From the NCBI GenBank assembly GCA_024138025.1, contig JAMXBD010004304.1, positions 1 to 64,000 of the forward strand: DNA of 64,000 nucleotides, read 5' to 3'. The notes under the pieces were generated by a model. That model saw only the letters and a program-made list of their open reading frames with translations, was not told the DNA's origin and made no database searches. A program made the position numbers and the translations under genes. Position 1 is the stretch's first letter. The number at the start of each line of letters is the position of its first letter. The DNA is from Combretum micranthum. Its lineage: Eukaryota > Streptophyta > Magnoliopsida > Myrtales > Combretaceae. Below are positions 46,406 to 58,689 of this stretch, one piece after another.

Positions 46406-49400
46406 TGTACCACCCTAAATTTAATTAAGGCGTATACTGCTACGTATAATACCTCATGTATTACACACTCAGGCTTCTTTAAAAGAATATTATTTATGTT
46501 GAACATTGCTAGTCAATTTTAAATTCTAAAATCATTTAATTACATTTTGGAAACAACTAGATTTGTAACAAAAAACAAACTTTATGAAAACATTTCTAAC
46601 TTCCACTTATACAAGAGTGGATCAACTTTCATGAATCAAACAATACCATCAGGTATCTCAAGTACCATCCTTGATGGTATAACAAAACTTTAAAGAATTT
46701 AAGTTACAAAACTCGGGCTCACTCAGCCCTCAAAAGAATATAAATTCAAAATATAAATCCAGTTCTCAAATGAAAATGAAAATAAAAACAAAATACATCT
46801 AACGGTCCTAAATCGCTTCTCTCTTCTAAAAAGCTTCTCCCAGTTCACCCATACCCGATAATCATCAACATCATCATCATACAATCAACACCTGGAAAAA
46901 GAGAATAATCAGTCAAACCTAGTACACAGCAATACAACCACACACAAAATGACACATGAGCTTAACTAAATCCAATGCATCAAACAACAAGTTATTATCT
47001 TTCCATTACATAAATCAAACAACAAGAGTACTTACACTTCAGAACAATCTCTAGGGATCTAGGGTCCTAAGTAACAGTAACTATTAGGGAGTTAATATAG
47101 GTAGTCCGAATACCTATACCTTCTACATAACATTACAAGAAAATAGTGTCATCTAAGGTTTATAGCCATTACAAACTCTACTTATCCTAGTCCATAACAT
47201 CATCTAGTTCAGTCATCCCCATAAAACGTGAACCAGATCATATTACTTCTCTCTAAGCCTAAGTAGATGTTACACCAATATTATTTGCCCATCAGCTACC
47301 TACGGCTACTTATGAGTGTCATTGCATCATAAAGAGAGCCTAAGCACCGAAACTACTTGTCTCATGGATAAGGTTGACACTTCCTATACCAGATTCAACG
47401 GCATACACACAAGCATCACTCATTAATTGTTAAGCTGTCTTTAAGTTTTAATTCATTTAATATGTCTATTCCGCATTCAATATGCAAGTTACTGCATACC
47501 TTTAAATGACGTCCATAATCCAAAAGAATCAAAAGATAGACCAGAGGATAGGTTCAAAAGCAAATATTTATTTAAGAAATTAAACTATATAAAAACTCAA
47601 TTATTTATTAACTAGCATCGACTTTCATATTCAACATTTTTTATGTTTCTATTTGATCAAACATGTAATAGGAACCCCACTATTGTTGCAATGATCGCCT
47701 CACCAAGATATGAATAGTTCTCTATTGTTTGTCAAATTTTCTTTTATTAAACTAAGCCTTGGTCTAACATATTTTAAAAATTAAGTACTCCTTATTTAAC
47801 TTAACTTAGCCAAATTGATTAGAGTTAATTATTTAATTCAATTACTAAGTCAAGGTGGTTAAACTTAATCAATCTAATTCATTTTAGCTCATTGAAATCT
47901 ATTTAGTCAAGTTGAACTTAAGCTTAATAATTAAATTCATTTTATACTTTAGAACTATGTTATCCCAAGATAATTAATAATCATATTAATTCATTAACTC
48001 ATTCCTAATTATATAAATACTAACATGTTATTTTATCTATCATTTATTTATCTCATTTTATCTTTTTTTTCTTTTTCTTTCTCTTTTCTTTTTATGAATA
48101 GCGCCAGGGTGAGGATCACGCCCATAATGGGGGCTGCGATCATCATCACTGGCCTTATCATACCCAAGATGGGCACTACATAGCTTGTCACACTTGTAAT
48201 CAAGGGAAAAATGTGATCAGAGAAGATTACGTCCCTTATCATGGATGTGATCTAGGTCATGTTCTTCGAAAACCATGATAAGAGGAGATCATGGTCCTTG
48301 TCATGCCTGTGATCCTCTTAAAATTCCCCATCTGAGTCGATCACGAGCCATATCACGGCCGTAATTGATAGGGGGATCACTTGCACATTTTCCTTTGTCT
48401 TTTTATCCTATCTTGAACTACTTATTTACAACATATATCAACCAAAACAACTTGTTATTAGCATACCTATGTTTATTCTTATCTTATGAACATTTCTATG
48501 TATATTTCTATATCGTATTTCCATAAATCATTTCATCAAACATGCTATCTACACATGCATATATATCATATTTTGACATATATGTTCATATCTTACTAAT
48601 TATCACTTCTATTACAAGATCTATATTTATCTAGTCCTAATTTAATATTTGTATACATAAACAACAACTAAAGCAAGAAAATAACAAAACTTATCTTTTT
48701 AATAAATCTAAGGAGATTGGTCTTCTCTGCTACTACTACTACTACTTAGGTTGATGAAGCTATTTCAAGCTAATTCCTTACTTCCATCTTGATTTCTACC
48801 TTCAATCTCTCATATAATCTTGTTGAATTTGAGATTTAGGTTGATTTTTGAAGAAAAAGAGGAGAAGAAGAAAGAAGAAAAGAGAAATGTAAAAGGAAGA
48901 AGAAGGAAAGGAAAAGAAGAAGTTATAAGGAAAGGGAGAGAGGTAGGTGGCTTAAAAGGAGAGGAAAAGGAAAAAGTAAATTAGAAAGATATTTTAGAAT
49001 AAAGGTATTAAGTTTAAATCTTTCTAATATTTATTTGTAAAATCGTAATTAGTTAGAAAATAATTTGAAACATGAATCTTAGAAATTTATGACTTGATAT
49101 AAAAACAAAATTCAAAAGTTTAGTTTATGAAATTCTGACATTTAATTCGGGTTCGAATTTAAAACTGGGTTGTTTTCAAAATTTATAGGGATAAAAGAAA
49201 ATGAAAGTTAACTAAGGTTCAAGGATTTAAGAGTTTGCAAAGCATTTAAAATTTCAAATCTCAATTTGATCTATTTACTAAGATAATTTATGTCAAATTA
49301 TCTAAACATAATTCCTAGTTTGTTTTATCTGATCTATTTAACTATCTAAGATAAACTAATAACTAAGCTTAAATTCAATATCATGATTAACTATCTATTA

Positions 49401-49455
49401 TGTTATGCAATTAAACCACTTCTAATTTAACTAGGTGAGGATTTGGGGTGTTTCA
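46406..49455 (-). mobile_element. Long Tekay-like LTR, copy D (3050 bp)
   Basis: Plus-sense edges TGTACCACCCTAAA and GGATTTGGGGTGTTTCA. Flanks TCGT on both sides allow a 4-bp duplication; a 5-bp duplication is not clear. Shared blocks with B, all inverted relative to C, include AACATTGCTAGTCAATTTTA (near 46502), the CATCAACATCATCATC stretch, GGAGTTAATATAGGTAGTCCG, the word array, and the purine tract 48845-48975. Copies B and D both lack adjacent PBS, so D too is probably a solo LTR. Confidence 0.82.
48096..48372. repeat. Word array of LTR copy D (ATCACGCCCATAAT / ATCATGGATGTGAT)
   Basis: Near-palindromic words around GATCACGCCC, CATGGATGTGATC, TCATGCCTGTGATCC and ATCACGGCCGTAAT, about 8 copies at 25-45 bp intervals. 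They are the complement of the copy C words. ORF 48048-48242 is a translation of the array. Confidence 0.75.
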
Positions 49456-51719
49456 TCGTGTCCTTAGTTGGCATCTAACCTAGACTGAGATAACAAGTGT
49501 GGTCTTCCATAGAGGGTGCTCGAACAGGGGTAGCAATCAACCTCTTTGTCATGCACCCTAAGGAGGTTTAAGTTATTGTCTTACCCCAAAGGGTACTCTA
49601 AACGTATCAATACTCCTTGCGTCAGTCTATGGCCTCAGATAGACACAAAGGTATGATAAGATTAGGTTACTCAAAGGAATTTGACATGTTTATCCAGGAT
49701 CAAGGTTGTATAGATCAAATAAAGCATATATGCACATAATAACATCATAGACAATAATCCTTAATCATCGTCTTGTCACCAAACATAATAAAACTAATAC
49801 AACTTAAAGTCTTAAACATATACAACGATATATATAAAAACTCGATAGATAATTCTTAAATCTTCCTTCCACTTTGCCTCACTCCCCCGATCTACCTAAA
49901 AAGGTGCTAACACGTACTGAAGTGAGGACTCTCGTAGGATGAACCACGGATTGCCTCTGAACCTGTGAAATCTATAAAGATGTGAGTGAACCACAGCTCA
50001 GTGAAGCAACTTAGACAATAGGCACACATCAACAAGACTAAACAAGTTTTATTAACACTCATATGCAAATGCATCACTCAACCACATGTTTTGCACACAC
50101 ACAAGTCCGGACAACGGGAATCCAGACAAGTCGGAGATTTATGCCCTCTCTACGGGTTAAGGAACCAGTCCTTACACTAGTGCCCAGGAGGATCAAAGTA
50201 TACCGGGTACTCCTTTAAAAACTTTTAAAACATTTTTCAACCCGACATACTAAGGAACCCCTAAGCATTACACATTTCACGCGAAGCCCTAATAGGCGAC
50301 GTTCCTCAAACTAAGTAGTTCCTGCGGAATCCGTGAGTCACATGATAGTACAGGTGGTATAAGGATTCACCATCAAAACCCCATCTAACTCATCATGGAC
50401 TTGGAATGGTAATGCGTAGTAGAAGCGATCAAAAGTATGCAATGCTGATGCAATAGAGTCGTGCTATGCATGATCAATTAATTAGTGTGTCAAATAATAT
50501 TAAATCAATTCCTTTAGTGGTCAAGCAGTTATAGACACTCATCATATACTATAAACATCACATGTTATCACCAAATCAAGTTATCACTGTTAATATAGTG
50601 TTTTATTCAATCAACAATCACAACAGCAGATATGATCCCAATTCCCCACACATTCCAATTTGTTATCTTTATTTAAGTGCAACTAAGCTACACAACACAA
50701 ATGTGTTTAGAGTCAAGTTATTCACTGATCCATATCGATAATCAAGTATCATAATAGTTGGAGGGGGTATCGAATAGGTAATCGAGCTCGCCTATAAATA
50801 AGAAAATAACATGTATTAATACTTTAGGTATTAAGCAATAACTAGCTAAAGCTGTAATGTTATGTAATTGTCATTTGCTTTCCTCATTGGTTTTTATTGT
50901 TAGGCCTAACTTAGTTGGACTTTACTAAAGACTTTAATTAATTATCCTAACATGGGCATAGGATTCTATTTGGGCTTTACATAAGCCTTTGGACATATTC
51001 TCACTCTTTAAGTCTTCATGCTAAATTGGTTTGTTATCTTGCGGGCCTAAATTCTTTATTTTCCAAGTTTTGGGCTTAACTTCCCTTTCTTGATCCTAGA
51101 TTAAAATCTGTGGGCTTAGGTGATTAAAAAGACATATTGAGCCACATTTCTATATCATGTCTATGCAACTAGCCTTTGGGCTTAGATGATCCATGTCACA
51201 TCTCATATCTTATATAGGGCTCACATCCATGTATGTATGGTTAATGGGCTTCTCACTATATTTCTATGCTAATAGCTTATTAGACATGTTAGGGCCAAAA
51301 AATCATAATTGAAGGCCTATGTCCAATTTCATAATCTTTTATTGATCCTTTAATTTGTTCATTTGACACTTGATTGGACTTAATAATTGAATTGGCCCAT
51401 TAAACAAAATAGCCCAATTTTAATCCATATCTATGTATTAAGGCCCATTAATGTTCTCTGATTTCTTTCCACAATCTCTTGGTAATTCCCTTTCTTACAT
51501 CAAAGGATACTTTAATGCCAATATTAATTAAATAACTAAGGAAATTTTATTTTTCCTTTTCACATTTTTAACTAAGGTCATGTTTGATGTTAAGCATGAA
51601 GAATTTGCCAATTTTGCTCATTTTTCATCTAATGCTATGGTAGTAGAGTAACCTTTATTCATACTTAATTTATGCTTTATCAAGTTATAGGACCAAATAT
51701 TATTTTTGGCTAACAAGAA

Positions 51720-52420
51720 ATGGAATATCAAAGTTTGTAAATTCGGATCAAAACTCATCCCATATTTCCATGGTCTTATAATCATTCTAATGGGTGTATT
51801 TTTGTTACTTTAGGCCTTCTAAGGGTTCATACAACATGTATGGGTATAGATTAATTAGGTGACATCAATTTTATTAAGTAAAACTTGCAACCAAGGAGAA
51901 AATAAAATAGTTAAATTCGGATTTCTTGAAGTTGCTTAAAATAATGAGTTATATAGTTTAGTAAGTGTAGATTTCTTATATTCCAAACATCCTAAGGGGT
52001 TATATGATATATCTAGATGAAAAGGACTCAGAAAGCATTAATTTTTACCATTTATAAGCCATAAATAAAAAGAAAACAAAAATTGAAAATTTGGATTTGT
52101 TGAGATTTTACAAAAACATGTATCATATCCTTTAGTAAGCATGGATCTTTGGTATTTTAAGCCTCCTATAGGTTTATATGGTATATTAGGGTTTAAATGA
52201 ACCATGATATATAATTTCACTAGTCATAAGATAAATAATGAGTTAAAAGAAAAACTAAATTAGGATCTAGGGTGATCCTACAAGAACATGCACCATAAAG
52301 TCAAAATAATATAAGATTCTTGATGTCATAAGCTTCCTAGGGTATACAAGTTGGAAAGGGGCTTTTAAGTAAGGAAGACATCATTTATAACCCCATTTGT
52401 AAGGGATCTGACCTTAGTAA
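51720..52420. repeat. About 175-bp degenerate tandem repeat, roughly four units
   Basis: Anchors AAATTCGGATC, AAATTCGGATTTC, AAATTTGGATTTG and AAATTAGGATCTAG occur at about 51730, 51913, 52087 and 52257. Each is followed by CCTACAAGAACATG or TTTACAAAAACATG-like text, TTTAGTAAGCATGGATCTTTGG-like text, and CCT(A/C)(C)TA(G)GGTTTATATGG-like text. Unit spacing is about 170-183 bp. Confidence 0.65.
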
Positions 52421-52849
52421 AGATTTTAGCACTAAAAACAACATTTTAAAGAAAGTAAGACCACTTTTTGGTAGCCTCAAGTTGGAACATGAATTTTTAA
52501 AAGATTTTTCACCCACATTTTTTTTTTATTTTCTACACATGAAAGATACTAAAGGGGGTTGGAAAGTTATACCTTGAGGATTGAGGAGTGATAGTTTATC
52601 ACTCCCCTATTTGGAGTGTAGATCTAAACCTATAAAGGAGATAAAAAGGATTTTTAGCTTCTTAACACAAAAAGATATGAATTTTAATATAGAGAGCCTT
52701 AGCTTACCTAGTAAGTTGAAGACTCTTGTGATTCCACCAATGGATTCCTTCCTTTTTAGGTTTCAAGACTCTACTTTTCTTTTTCAGATAAATGTGGTTT
52801 TGTTGTTTTGTAGGAACAGAAACAAAAGAGGTGAAAAGAGAGACTAGAA

Positions 52850-52970
52850 AGGAAGATAGAGAAAAAAAAGAGAGAGAAGAGATAAGAGGGGAAGAGAGAG
52901 AGACGTGTGGGGAAGAGAAAAGAGAGAGAGAGAGAGAGAGAGAGAGACGTGAGGGAGAGGGAGAGAGAGG
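52850..52970. repeat. (GA)n-rich purine tract
   Basis: An almost pure A/G stretch including a perfect GA run at about 52921-52947, next to a 'TTTTTCTTTC' tract. The ORFs on both strands here (Arg/Glu-rich and Ser/Leu-rich) are products of low complexity. It may be the Y-patch of the minus-strand LTR. Confidence 0.7.
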
Positions 52971-53720
52971 TGTTTTTCTTTCTTGTATTTTCAAAATGGA
53001 GAGGCTAGGAGACATGATAGGACTTGATCATCATGGGTGATTTGGAAAGATATATAGATTGAGTAAGAAGTGTACTAGAAAGGTACTTTTGGCATGATGG
53101 AGTGGATTTATAGTTGATATTGTCATAAAGAAAGTTGACTTGTGGGATTATGTGAATATTTAGAGGATTTGGCAAGAAAAAGGGTTTTGTGGTGGGTGTG
53201 CACTAGTCCATACAGTTGGTGAGCAAAGGAAAGCATAACATTTTCATCCTTCATAGAATATTTGCATTTCAATTATGAACATGGGATAAACTGATTTATT
53301 ATCTGACGAATATTTATGAATCGGAGAACAATTTTATTTATGAATTAGAGACATAATTATTTATACTACATGGTGATGCTAATTTAATACAGGCAATTAT
53401 TAATTCTAAAACTCGAGTTTTCCAAATTACACGATTGGTTAAAATTAAATTGAGCTACTTAATTTGAGTTTGCGTTTTTAATTTAAATTTTTAGTTCTAA
53501 TATTCTATAATATTTTTGTTGAGCCCGACCTTAAGGTTTCGTTTCTTATTCTACGATAGCGAATCTGTCTTTATTCCATTCGTAGGTCTTATCAGATGAA
53601 TTTTGGGTTTTTCATATCTATTCAAGCTCCTATATGATATTTTTAAGATCTTATATCTATAAAGGAACATTATGGTGCGACCTAACATAAAATACTAAAG
53701 ATTTATCTATGATGGAAATT

Positions 53721-54335
53721 TCAGGGGGTTTACAGTTATCCTCTTGGAGATGTGGAGAATCGAAAGGTGTGGTATACCTCTAAAGTGGTGCAGAGAGCTG
53801 AGGTGATACTGTTCACAAGGGAGATCGGTAGGAGAGGTGATTCCCAATGAAGAAATATCTTAAGCTAGGTTTCCAAGTGTACCAAAGACTATAGGCCAAT
53901 GGGTAACCTGGGTCCTTGGGCAGAGATAGCTTGAAGCGCCTAATGCATCTAATGGGTCTTGAGGATGTCATGGGTGACCTACTTCGCTAGTGTTGGGTCT
54001 ACCAGGCCCTTAGCCGAGTTTTGGCAATCAACTTAAGTCCTCCGCTAACTTGAGCATTGAAAGAGTAACTTCAGGATTGTCCTTGGCACCTCTTAACTCA
54101 CATCTGCTTATTTTGCAAACTAGCTCCATCCACAATGCACAAGGATTCATTAAGCTAGATCCAAACATTGTTGACAATATAACACTAACAATTATTTCTA
54201 TTTGTCTTATTGCATAGTTTTTCAAAAATTAGCAATATTGGTGTTGTTATCTCCATATAAATACAAAAAATTCAAAATATAGGTTGAGGTTTTCCTTTTC
54301 GTTTGAAAAGCATCTCTTTGGTTCATCATGGAGAA
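53721..54335. other. Non-coding stretch, GC somewhat raised
   Basis: Sequence from 53740 to 54110 is less AT-rich than its surroundings and looks like decayed coding or retroelement text, but no frame stays open or shows a domain (ORF 54028-54225 minus is unsupported). Confidence 0.4.
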
Positions 54336-54344
54336 TATTATATA

Positions 54345-54754
54345 GGGTTAATTATAAAAACATTATATGTGTTTTGACTAATTTGCTAACACATGACCTG
54401 TGTTTTTTTTTTTTTTTACAAATAGGTGACTCAAGTTTCATAAAAAAGTTTCATTATAATTAATTACTATTAGAGGGATATGTGTTAGAGTTTTATTAGT
54501 CTTAAAAAATAATTTAATAAAAAATATTACTAAATAAAATTAAATAAATAAAATATTAAAAATTATTTTTTTAAAATGAGAAAATTGAAAAAATGTAAAT
54601 TTAATTTTTATAACCAATAAAATATTGACATTTGTCATTCTAAAATTATTAAATAATATTAACACTTTTATATAAAACTTAATCACTTATTAAAAACACA
54701 GGTCATGTGTTTGCAAATTGGTCAAAACATAAGTCATGTTTTTGTAATTAACCT
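54345..54754. mobile_element. Mutator-type MITE, 410 bp, perfect 9-bp target duplication
   Basis: Long terminal inverted repeats of about 64 bp (GGGTTAATTATAAAAACAT at the left; the right end, complemented, starts AGGTTAATTACAAAAACAT). The flanks TATTATATA at 54336-54344 and 54755-54763 are identical. A 9-bp duplication with long TIRs is the hallmark of Mutator-like elements. No coding capacity. Confidence 0.92.
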
Positions 54755-54910
54755 TATTATATATAATTATGATACCATTATACAAATTTACTTGGTAAAC
54801 ATACCTTTATGTATCTATGTACAATATCCAACTTATTTTGACATGCTAAATTAACACTTTGATTAATAGCATTGTATTAGCAAATCAATTATAGTTTTCG
54901 GAAAAAATGC

Positions 54911-55341
54911 TTTGATACTTTTACAAGCAAGTGACTTGAGTTTTAATTTTTTTCCAAAAACATGACACATGATTTGGTATTTCCAAAAAAATTATTTAGG
55001 TTTTATTTTTTGACAAATATACAACTTGTACCTTTTTATTTTGTGTTAAAAACATATATAGAACATGTGATTTATTTTATTAGATGATGATATTTTTAAA
55101 TGAATTTAATTAATATATACAAATAAAAGGTTATTATTGGATTTTTTTTTCGTTTTTTAAATTTTTTTTTAATTATTATGACTAAATTAATTTAATAATA
55201 TCATGTACTAATGAGAAAAAGTCATGTGCCCTTTATCTATCATTAACACAAAGTAATAAAATTAAAATTAAAATAAAAAAGGTCGTATATTTGTCAAAAA
55301 TTAAAACCCAAATCATATGTTTGCAAAAGTATCGAAACACA
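54911..55341. mobile_element. Second MITE with about 42-bp inverted repeats
   Basis: CTTTGATACTTTTACAAG...GAGTTTTAATTTTT near 54917-54955 is inverted at about 55285-55335, where the complement reads TTTCGATACTTTTGCAAAC...GGGTTTTAATTTTT. Ends and duplication are unclear. The right end touches the edge of LTR copy E. Confidence 0.7.
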
Positions 55342-56562
55342 TTGAAATATCCTAAATTCCAATATATTAATTAAGAAAGTGAGAGTTAAATAGCATAAAA
55401 ATATGGAAAAGTTTTAACCAAATTAGAACCTAAACTAGAAATTTGAACTAGATAATTTAACTAAGTAAATGATATAGTATAATTAGGTGAATTAGCAAAT
55501 TCAAGCCAGTAATTGATTTCAAACAAATATAATGATTATACCTCATTAATTTTTTATTTCATTCTACAAAATAAATTAAACCAACTATGAATTTGGTCAT
55601 TTACCTAAAATAAAATTTTCCAATTTTTCCTTTTTTCTTAATTTTGAAAAATTCCTCTATATTCGATACCTAAATTTCTTAATATCCTAATTGTGACCAA
55701 ATATCTATTTCAATCACCTAATTAGATAAATGTATTTCACCATATTCAAATTTGCTAAATCAAAATTTCTAATTTAATCTATCTGTTTCATAAGCTCATT
55801 AACCTCTAATTTGATTTTAAGACCTTAACCAAATTGGTAACAAACCCATGAACCGTCTTAGCATTAAATCTATCTGAAAATCTTTTAAAACTCAACACAT
55901 CACTATTTTATCCATCTAATTTTTTAGCAGAATTTTTCATTGTATCTATCCAATTTAACCTCCTAAAATGTCCTATAATCTTGCCAGGTAATGCCAGATG
56001 GTAGTTTGGCACTTAAGCCACCATTGGTAGCTTAGCAGGTAGCTGATGGAGCAAATGGTATTAGGATAACATCTATTTAGGTTCGATGAAAACTAGTATA
56101 TGTAGTTCACAATTATGGGCGCCGATTGAGCTGCATATAATTATGGACTAAAATAAGTGGAGATGTGTAACAGTTGTGAATCCTAGATGAGGCTATTACT
56201 AAATGTTCCTATAAGAGGTATAAGTATTCGAGCTACCGATTTCAACCTCCTAAGCAATTGCTACTACTCAAAATCCCTAGGTTACCTGGCTTGTTGTCTA
56301 GAGTATGAATGTTCTCATGTTGTTTGAGTCACCTTAAATAATAACCTTAACGCTTATGTTGCTACTCATTCTTTTCTTTTTCAAGTGTTGGTGATTTTGA
56401 CTTGACGCTTATGCGTACTTTAGGGTTGGAACGAATCAACATGAGCTTGATGCGCGAAGTGGCTAAGAACGCGAGATTATATGTTTTATCAAATAAAAGT
56501 TGTAGTTTATCTTTTTAAACTTGTTTTTTTTTTTTTTTGTCATAAAAGTCTTTATTAGATAT

Positions 56563-56921
56563 TGTTAGAGTTTATGACCTGATTTCCGTAGCCGATTTCT
56601 ATAGTCAAATGTTAATGAATAAATATTCGAATATATATTTATTATTCATTCATTATATATTTAAGGATCATAATTTAGGCTTTTAATATCGGCTATCTTT
56701 ATAGACATACATATGTGCGTTTTCTTAGGGTTTGTAAGTGAGAGAGTGAATCAATTTGATGTAACGTCACTCTTGTACTCTTTTTTTGAAATATAGTGAA
56801 TTTTCTATCCTCTGCTCGTGAATTTTCCCAATTTGGGTTTTCCATGTAAATCTATGTGTGTGCTTTATTGTTTATTGCCATCATTTGTTTTATTCGAATT
56901 ATTACAATTCGAATTATAACA
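56563..56921 (+). repeat. 5' LTR of the miniature Copia element (359 bp)
   Basis: TGTTAGAGTTTATGACC to GAATTATAACA. Aligns with 57169-57559 throughout except for the CA/TG insertion there. Confidence 0.92.
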
Positions 56922-57168
56922 AGTAGTATCAAAGCCAAAGGTTTGGTTTTGTTTTTTTTTATAATGGCAACCATGAAATCTGATATTCCATTATTCGATC
57001 GCAACACCAGATTTTCTTGGAAGAGGTGGCGAATGTTTTATGTCAAAGATTGAAGTTTGCTCCTAATTTATGCCTTTAGGGGTTTTATGGAAGAGGTGGA
57101 TAATGTTTTGTTTTTATGTTAAAGATTGGATTTTTTTTTTATTCCAAAATTAATATCAAGATGGATGT

Positions 57169-57559
57169 TGTTGGAGTTTGTGACCCGATTTTTGTAGCCA
57201 ATTTTGTCGTCAAATGTTAATGAATGAATATTTGATTATACATTTATTATTCATTCATTATACAAGGGTCATAATTTAGGCATTTAATGTCGGCTATCTT
57301 TACACATACACACACTAATGCCGGCTATATTTACACACACACACATACATGTGTGTGTGTGTGTGTGTGTGTTTTGTTAGGGTTTGTAAGGAAGAGAGTG
57401 AATCAATTTAATATAATGTCACGCTTGTACTCCTTTTTTCGGCATATAGCGGATTCTCTATCCTCTGCTCATGGTTTTTCCCAATTTGGATTTTCCACGT
57501 AAATATGTGTGTGTGCTTTATTGTTTATTACCATTATTTATCTTATTCGGATTATAACA
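57169..57559 (+). repeat. 3' LTR of the miniature Copia element (391 bp)
   Basis: TGTTGGAGTTTGTGACC to GGATTATAACA. Contains a (CA)n-ACATACATGT-(TG)n hairpin expansion at about 57298-57373 that accounts for its greater length. Confidence 0.92.
57298..57373. repeat. (CA)n/(TG)n hairpin microsatellite
   Basis: Runs of CA (57302-57313 and 57334-57346) are followed by CATACATG and a (TG)12-type run (about 57351-57373). The two arms are complementary and can form a perfect hairpin or Z-DNA. Confidence 0.88.
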
Positions 57560-57984
57560 GATACCTTATATTACTATTTATCTACCTTTTGATAATTTTT
57601 TATTTTTCTGTTGTCTAATTAAAACATTTTCAAAACCCAATTAAATGATTTCAGAATCTAAAGTTTAATAGCAAACAATCCCGATAAAACAAATAGTTTA
57701 TGATAGTTTTAGCATATAATACTTAAGTGTTATATGTAGCGGAACTGGACATGCCTTGACCCTATTCGGTGCATGATAGGTCACTTATTTGTGAAATTAC
57801 AAAAATAGAAGCCAATCTTTGAATTTATCCCAATTTGTTTTATCAAAGAAAATATAATTAGCAATACAATTTCATTTCTTTCATCTATTTAGCATACTAA
57901 TCATCATTTTAAGTCTAAAATACACAATCAAGCACTAAATTAATATCATAATGTACTTTAAATAGTAGCAAAATAACTAGAGGC

Positions 57985-58689
57985 CATCACAGGTTGGTTT
58001 GGGTCTAGAACCAGACTCAAACCATAATCGTCGAATCCCATGGTTCTATTCCGGTTCTAGAAGAATCAAGAACCATGAAATAAAAAATCAATTAAATAAT
58101 TTACTTAATTTAAAAAAGGAAATAATTTCAAAATAAACTTTTAATTAAAATAACACTGAATCTAGCAATAATTGTCTATAGCACATTAGTTAAAAGAAAC
58201 TCTATAGTTATGAATTTATTTATACAATCACTTATATTTTTTTAGTTGTCACGTTAAAAAAATATCACTATAAAATATTCAGGATACAAATAAGTTCCTC
58301 CAACATAAAAATAAGTCACATTATAAGAAAAAAAGTCCACTTTGATTAGAACTCTATATAAACTCAACACATGATTTCAAATATATTTATTTTTTATGTT
58401 GGTAATAACAACACATAAATGTCGCGAATAGGAAACAATGTTTTTACTAGTCGTGTGGAAGTAGCTTTAAATACTTGTTTTTAGTTACAATTTTTTCATA
58501 ATTTTCTTTTCTTTTTTTTTTTAATTTTTGTGGCATACAATTGTGGGAACCACCGGTTTTGCCGTTCTTGAGCTAGTGGTTCCAAAATCGTCGAGTCAGG
58601 TGATTTTGAGGAGTAGAATTGCAAGGACTGCCCTGGGTCAATTCCTGGTTCAGGAACCACCGGTGACGACCAGGAACCAACCTGTGATG
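57985..58689. mobile_element. hAT-like non-autonomous element, 705 bp
   Basis: CATCACAGGTTGGTT at 57985-57999 is perfectly inverted at 58675-58689. GGTTCTAGAACC-like and GAACCACCGG words near both ends give further fold-back potential. No open transposase. No convincing 8-bp duplication (AGAGGC versus ATGTCTTA), so true ends may differ by a few bases. Confidence 0.75.

Larger units (their letters stand above)
49459..53720 (-). mobile_element. Unclassified retroelement-derived repeat, probably Gypsy LTR
   Basis: In minus sense it has the phrases GAGCTGTGGTTCACTCAC (about 49983-50000) and CAGGTTCAGAGGCAATCC (about 49947-49964) and a GATCGGGGGAGTGAGGC segment (about 49877-49893). I associate these with the region near the 3' end of Gypsy LTRs. 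Copy D ends 4 bases from its edge, so D may have inserted at its border. No PBS, gag or pol text. The right limit near 53720 is a guess. Confidence 0.4.
56563..57559 (+). mobile_element. Copia-derived miniature LTR element (TRIM-like), 997 bp
   Basis: Two direct repeats, 56563-56921 and 57169-57559, begin TGTTRGAGTTT and end ATTATAACA. Flanks GATAT (56558-56562) and GATAC (57560-57564) form a 4/5 duplication. A primer site TAGTATCAAAGC (56924-56935) follows the first LTR. The 247-bp interior starts a Copia-like gag (Met at 56964; MATMKSDIPLFD then FSWKRWRMF) and loses it to a stop at about 57051. Protease, integrase and polymerase are absent, so it is a deletion derivative mobilised, if at all, by a full-length relative. 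Confidence 0.92.
55343..57740 (+). mobile_element. Long Tekay-like LTR, copy E, interrupted by a Copia-derived element
   Basis: Starts TGAAATATCCTAAATTCC, the complement of the copy D edge with changes. At 56030-56310 it follows copy C 44440-44720 closely (GTAGCTGATGGAGCAAA, TAGATGAGGCTATT, ATCAACCTCCTAAGCAATTG). Homology resumes after the nested element and ends ATATAATACTTAAGTGTTATATGTAG at about 57736, matching copy C 46232-46262. The terminal bases are lost. A poly-T run lies at 56524-56538. Confidence 0.75.

Noticed and set aside
49451..49465. 5-bp target duplication for LTR copy D
   Set aside because: TTCGT and TCGTG match only when shifted; a 4-bp TCGT is all that can be supported.
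52704..53040. Overlapping Ser/Leu-rich and Arg/Glu-rich ORFs of 82-103 codons
   Set aside because: Both are translations of a low-complexity GA/CT tract.
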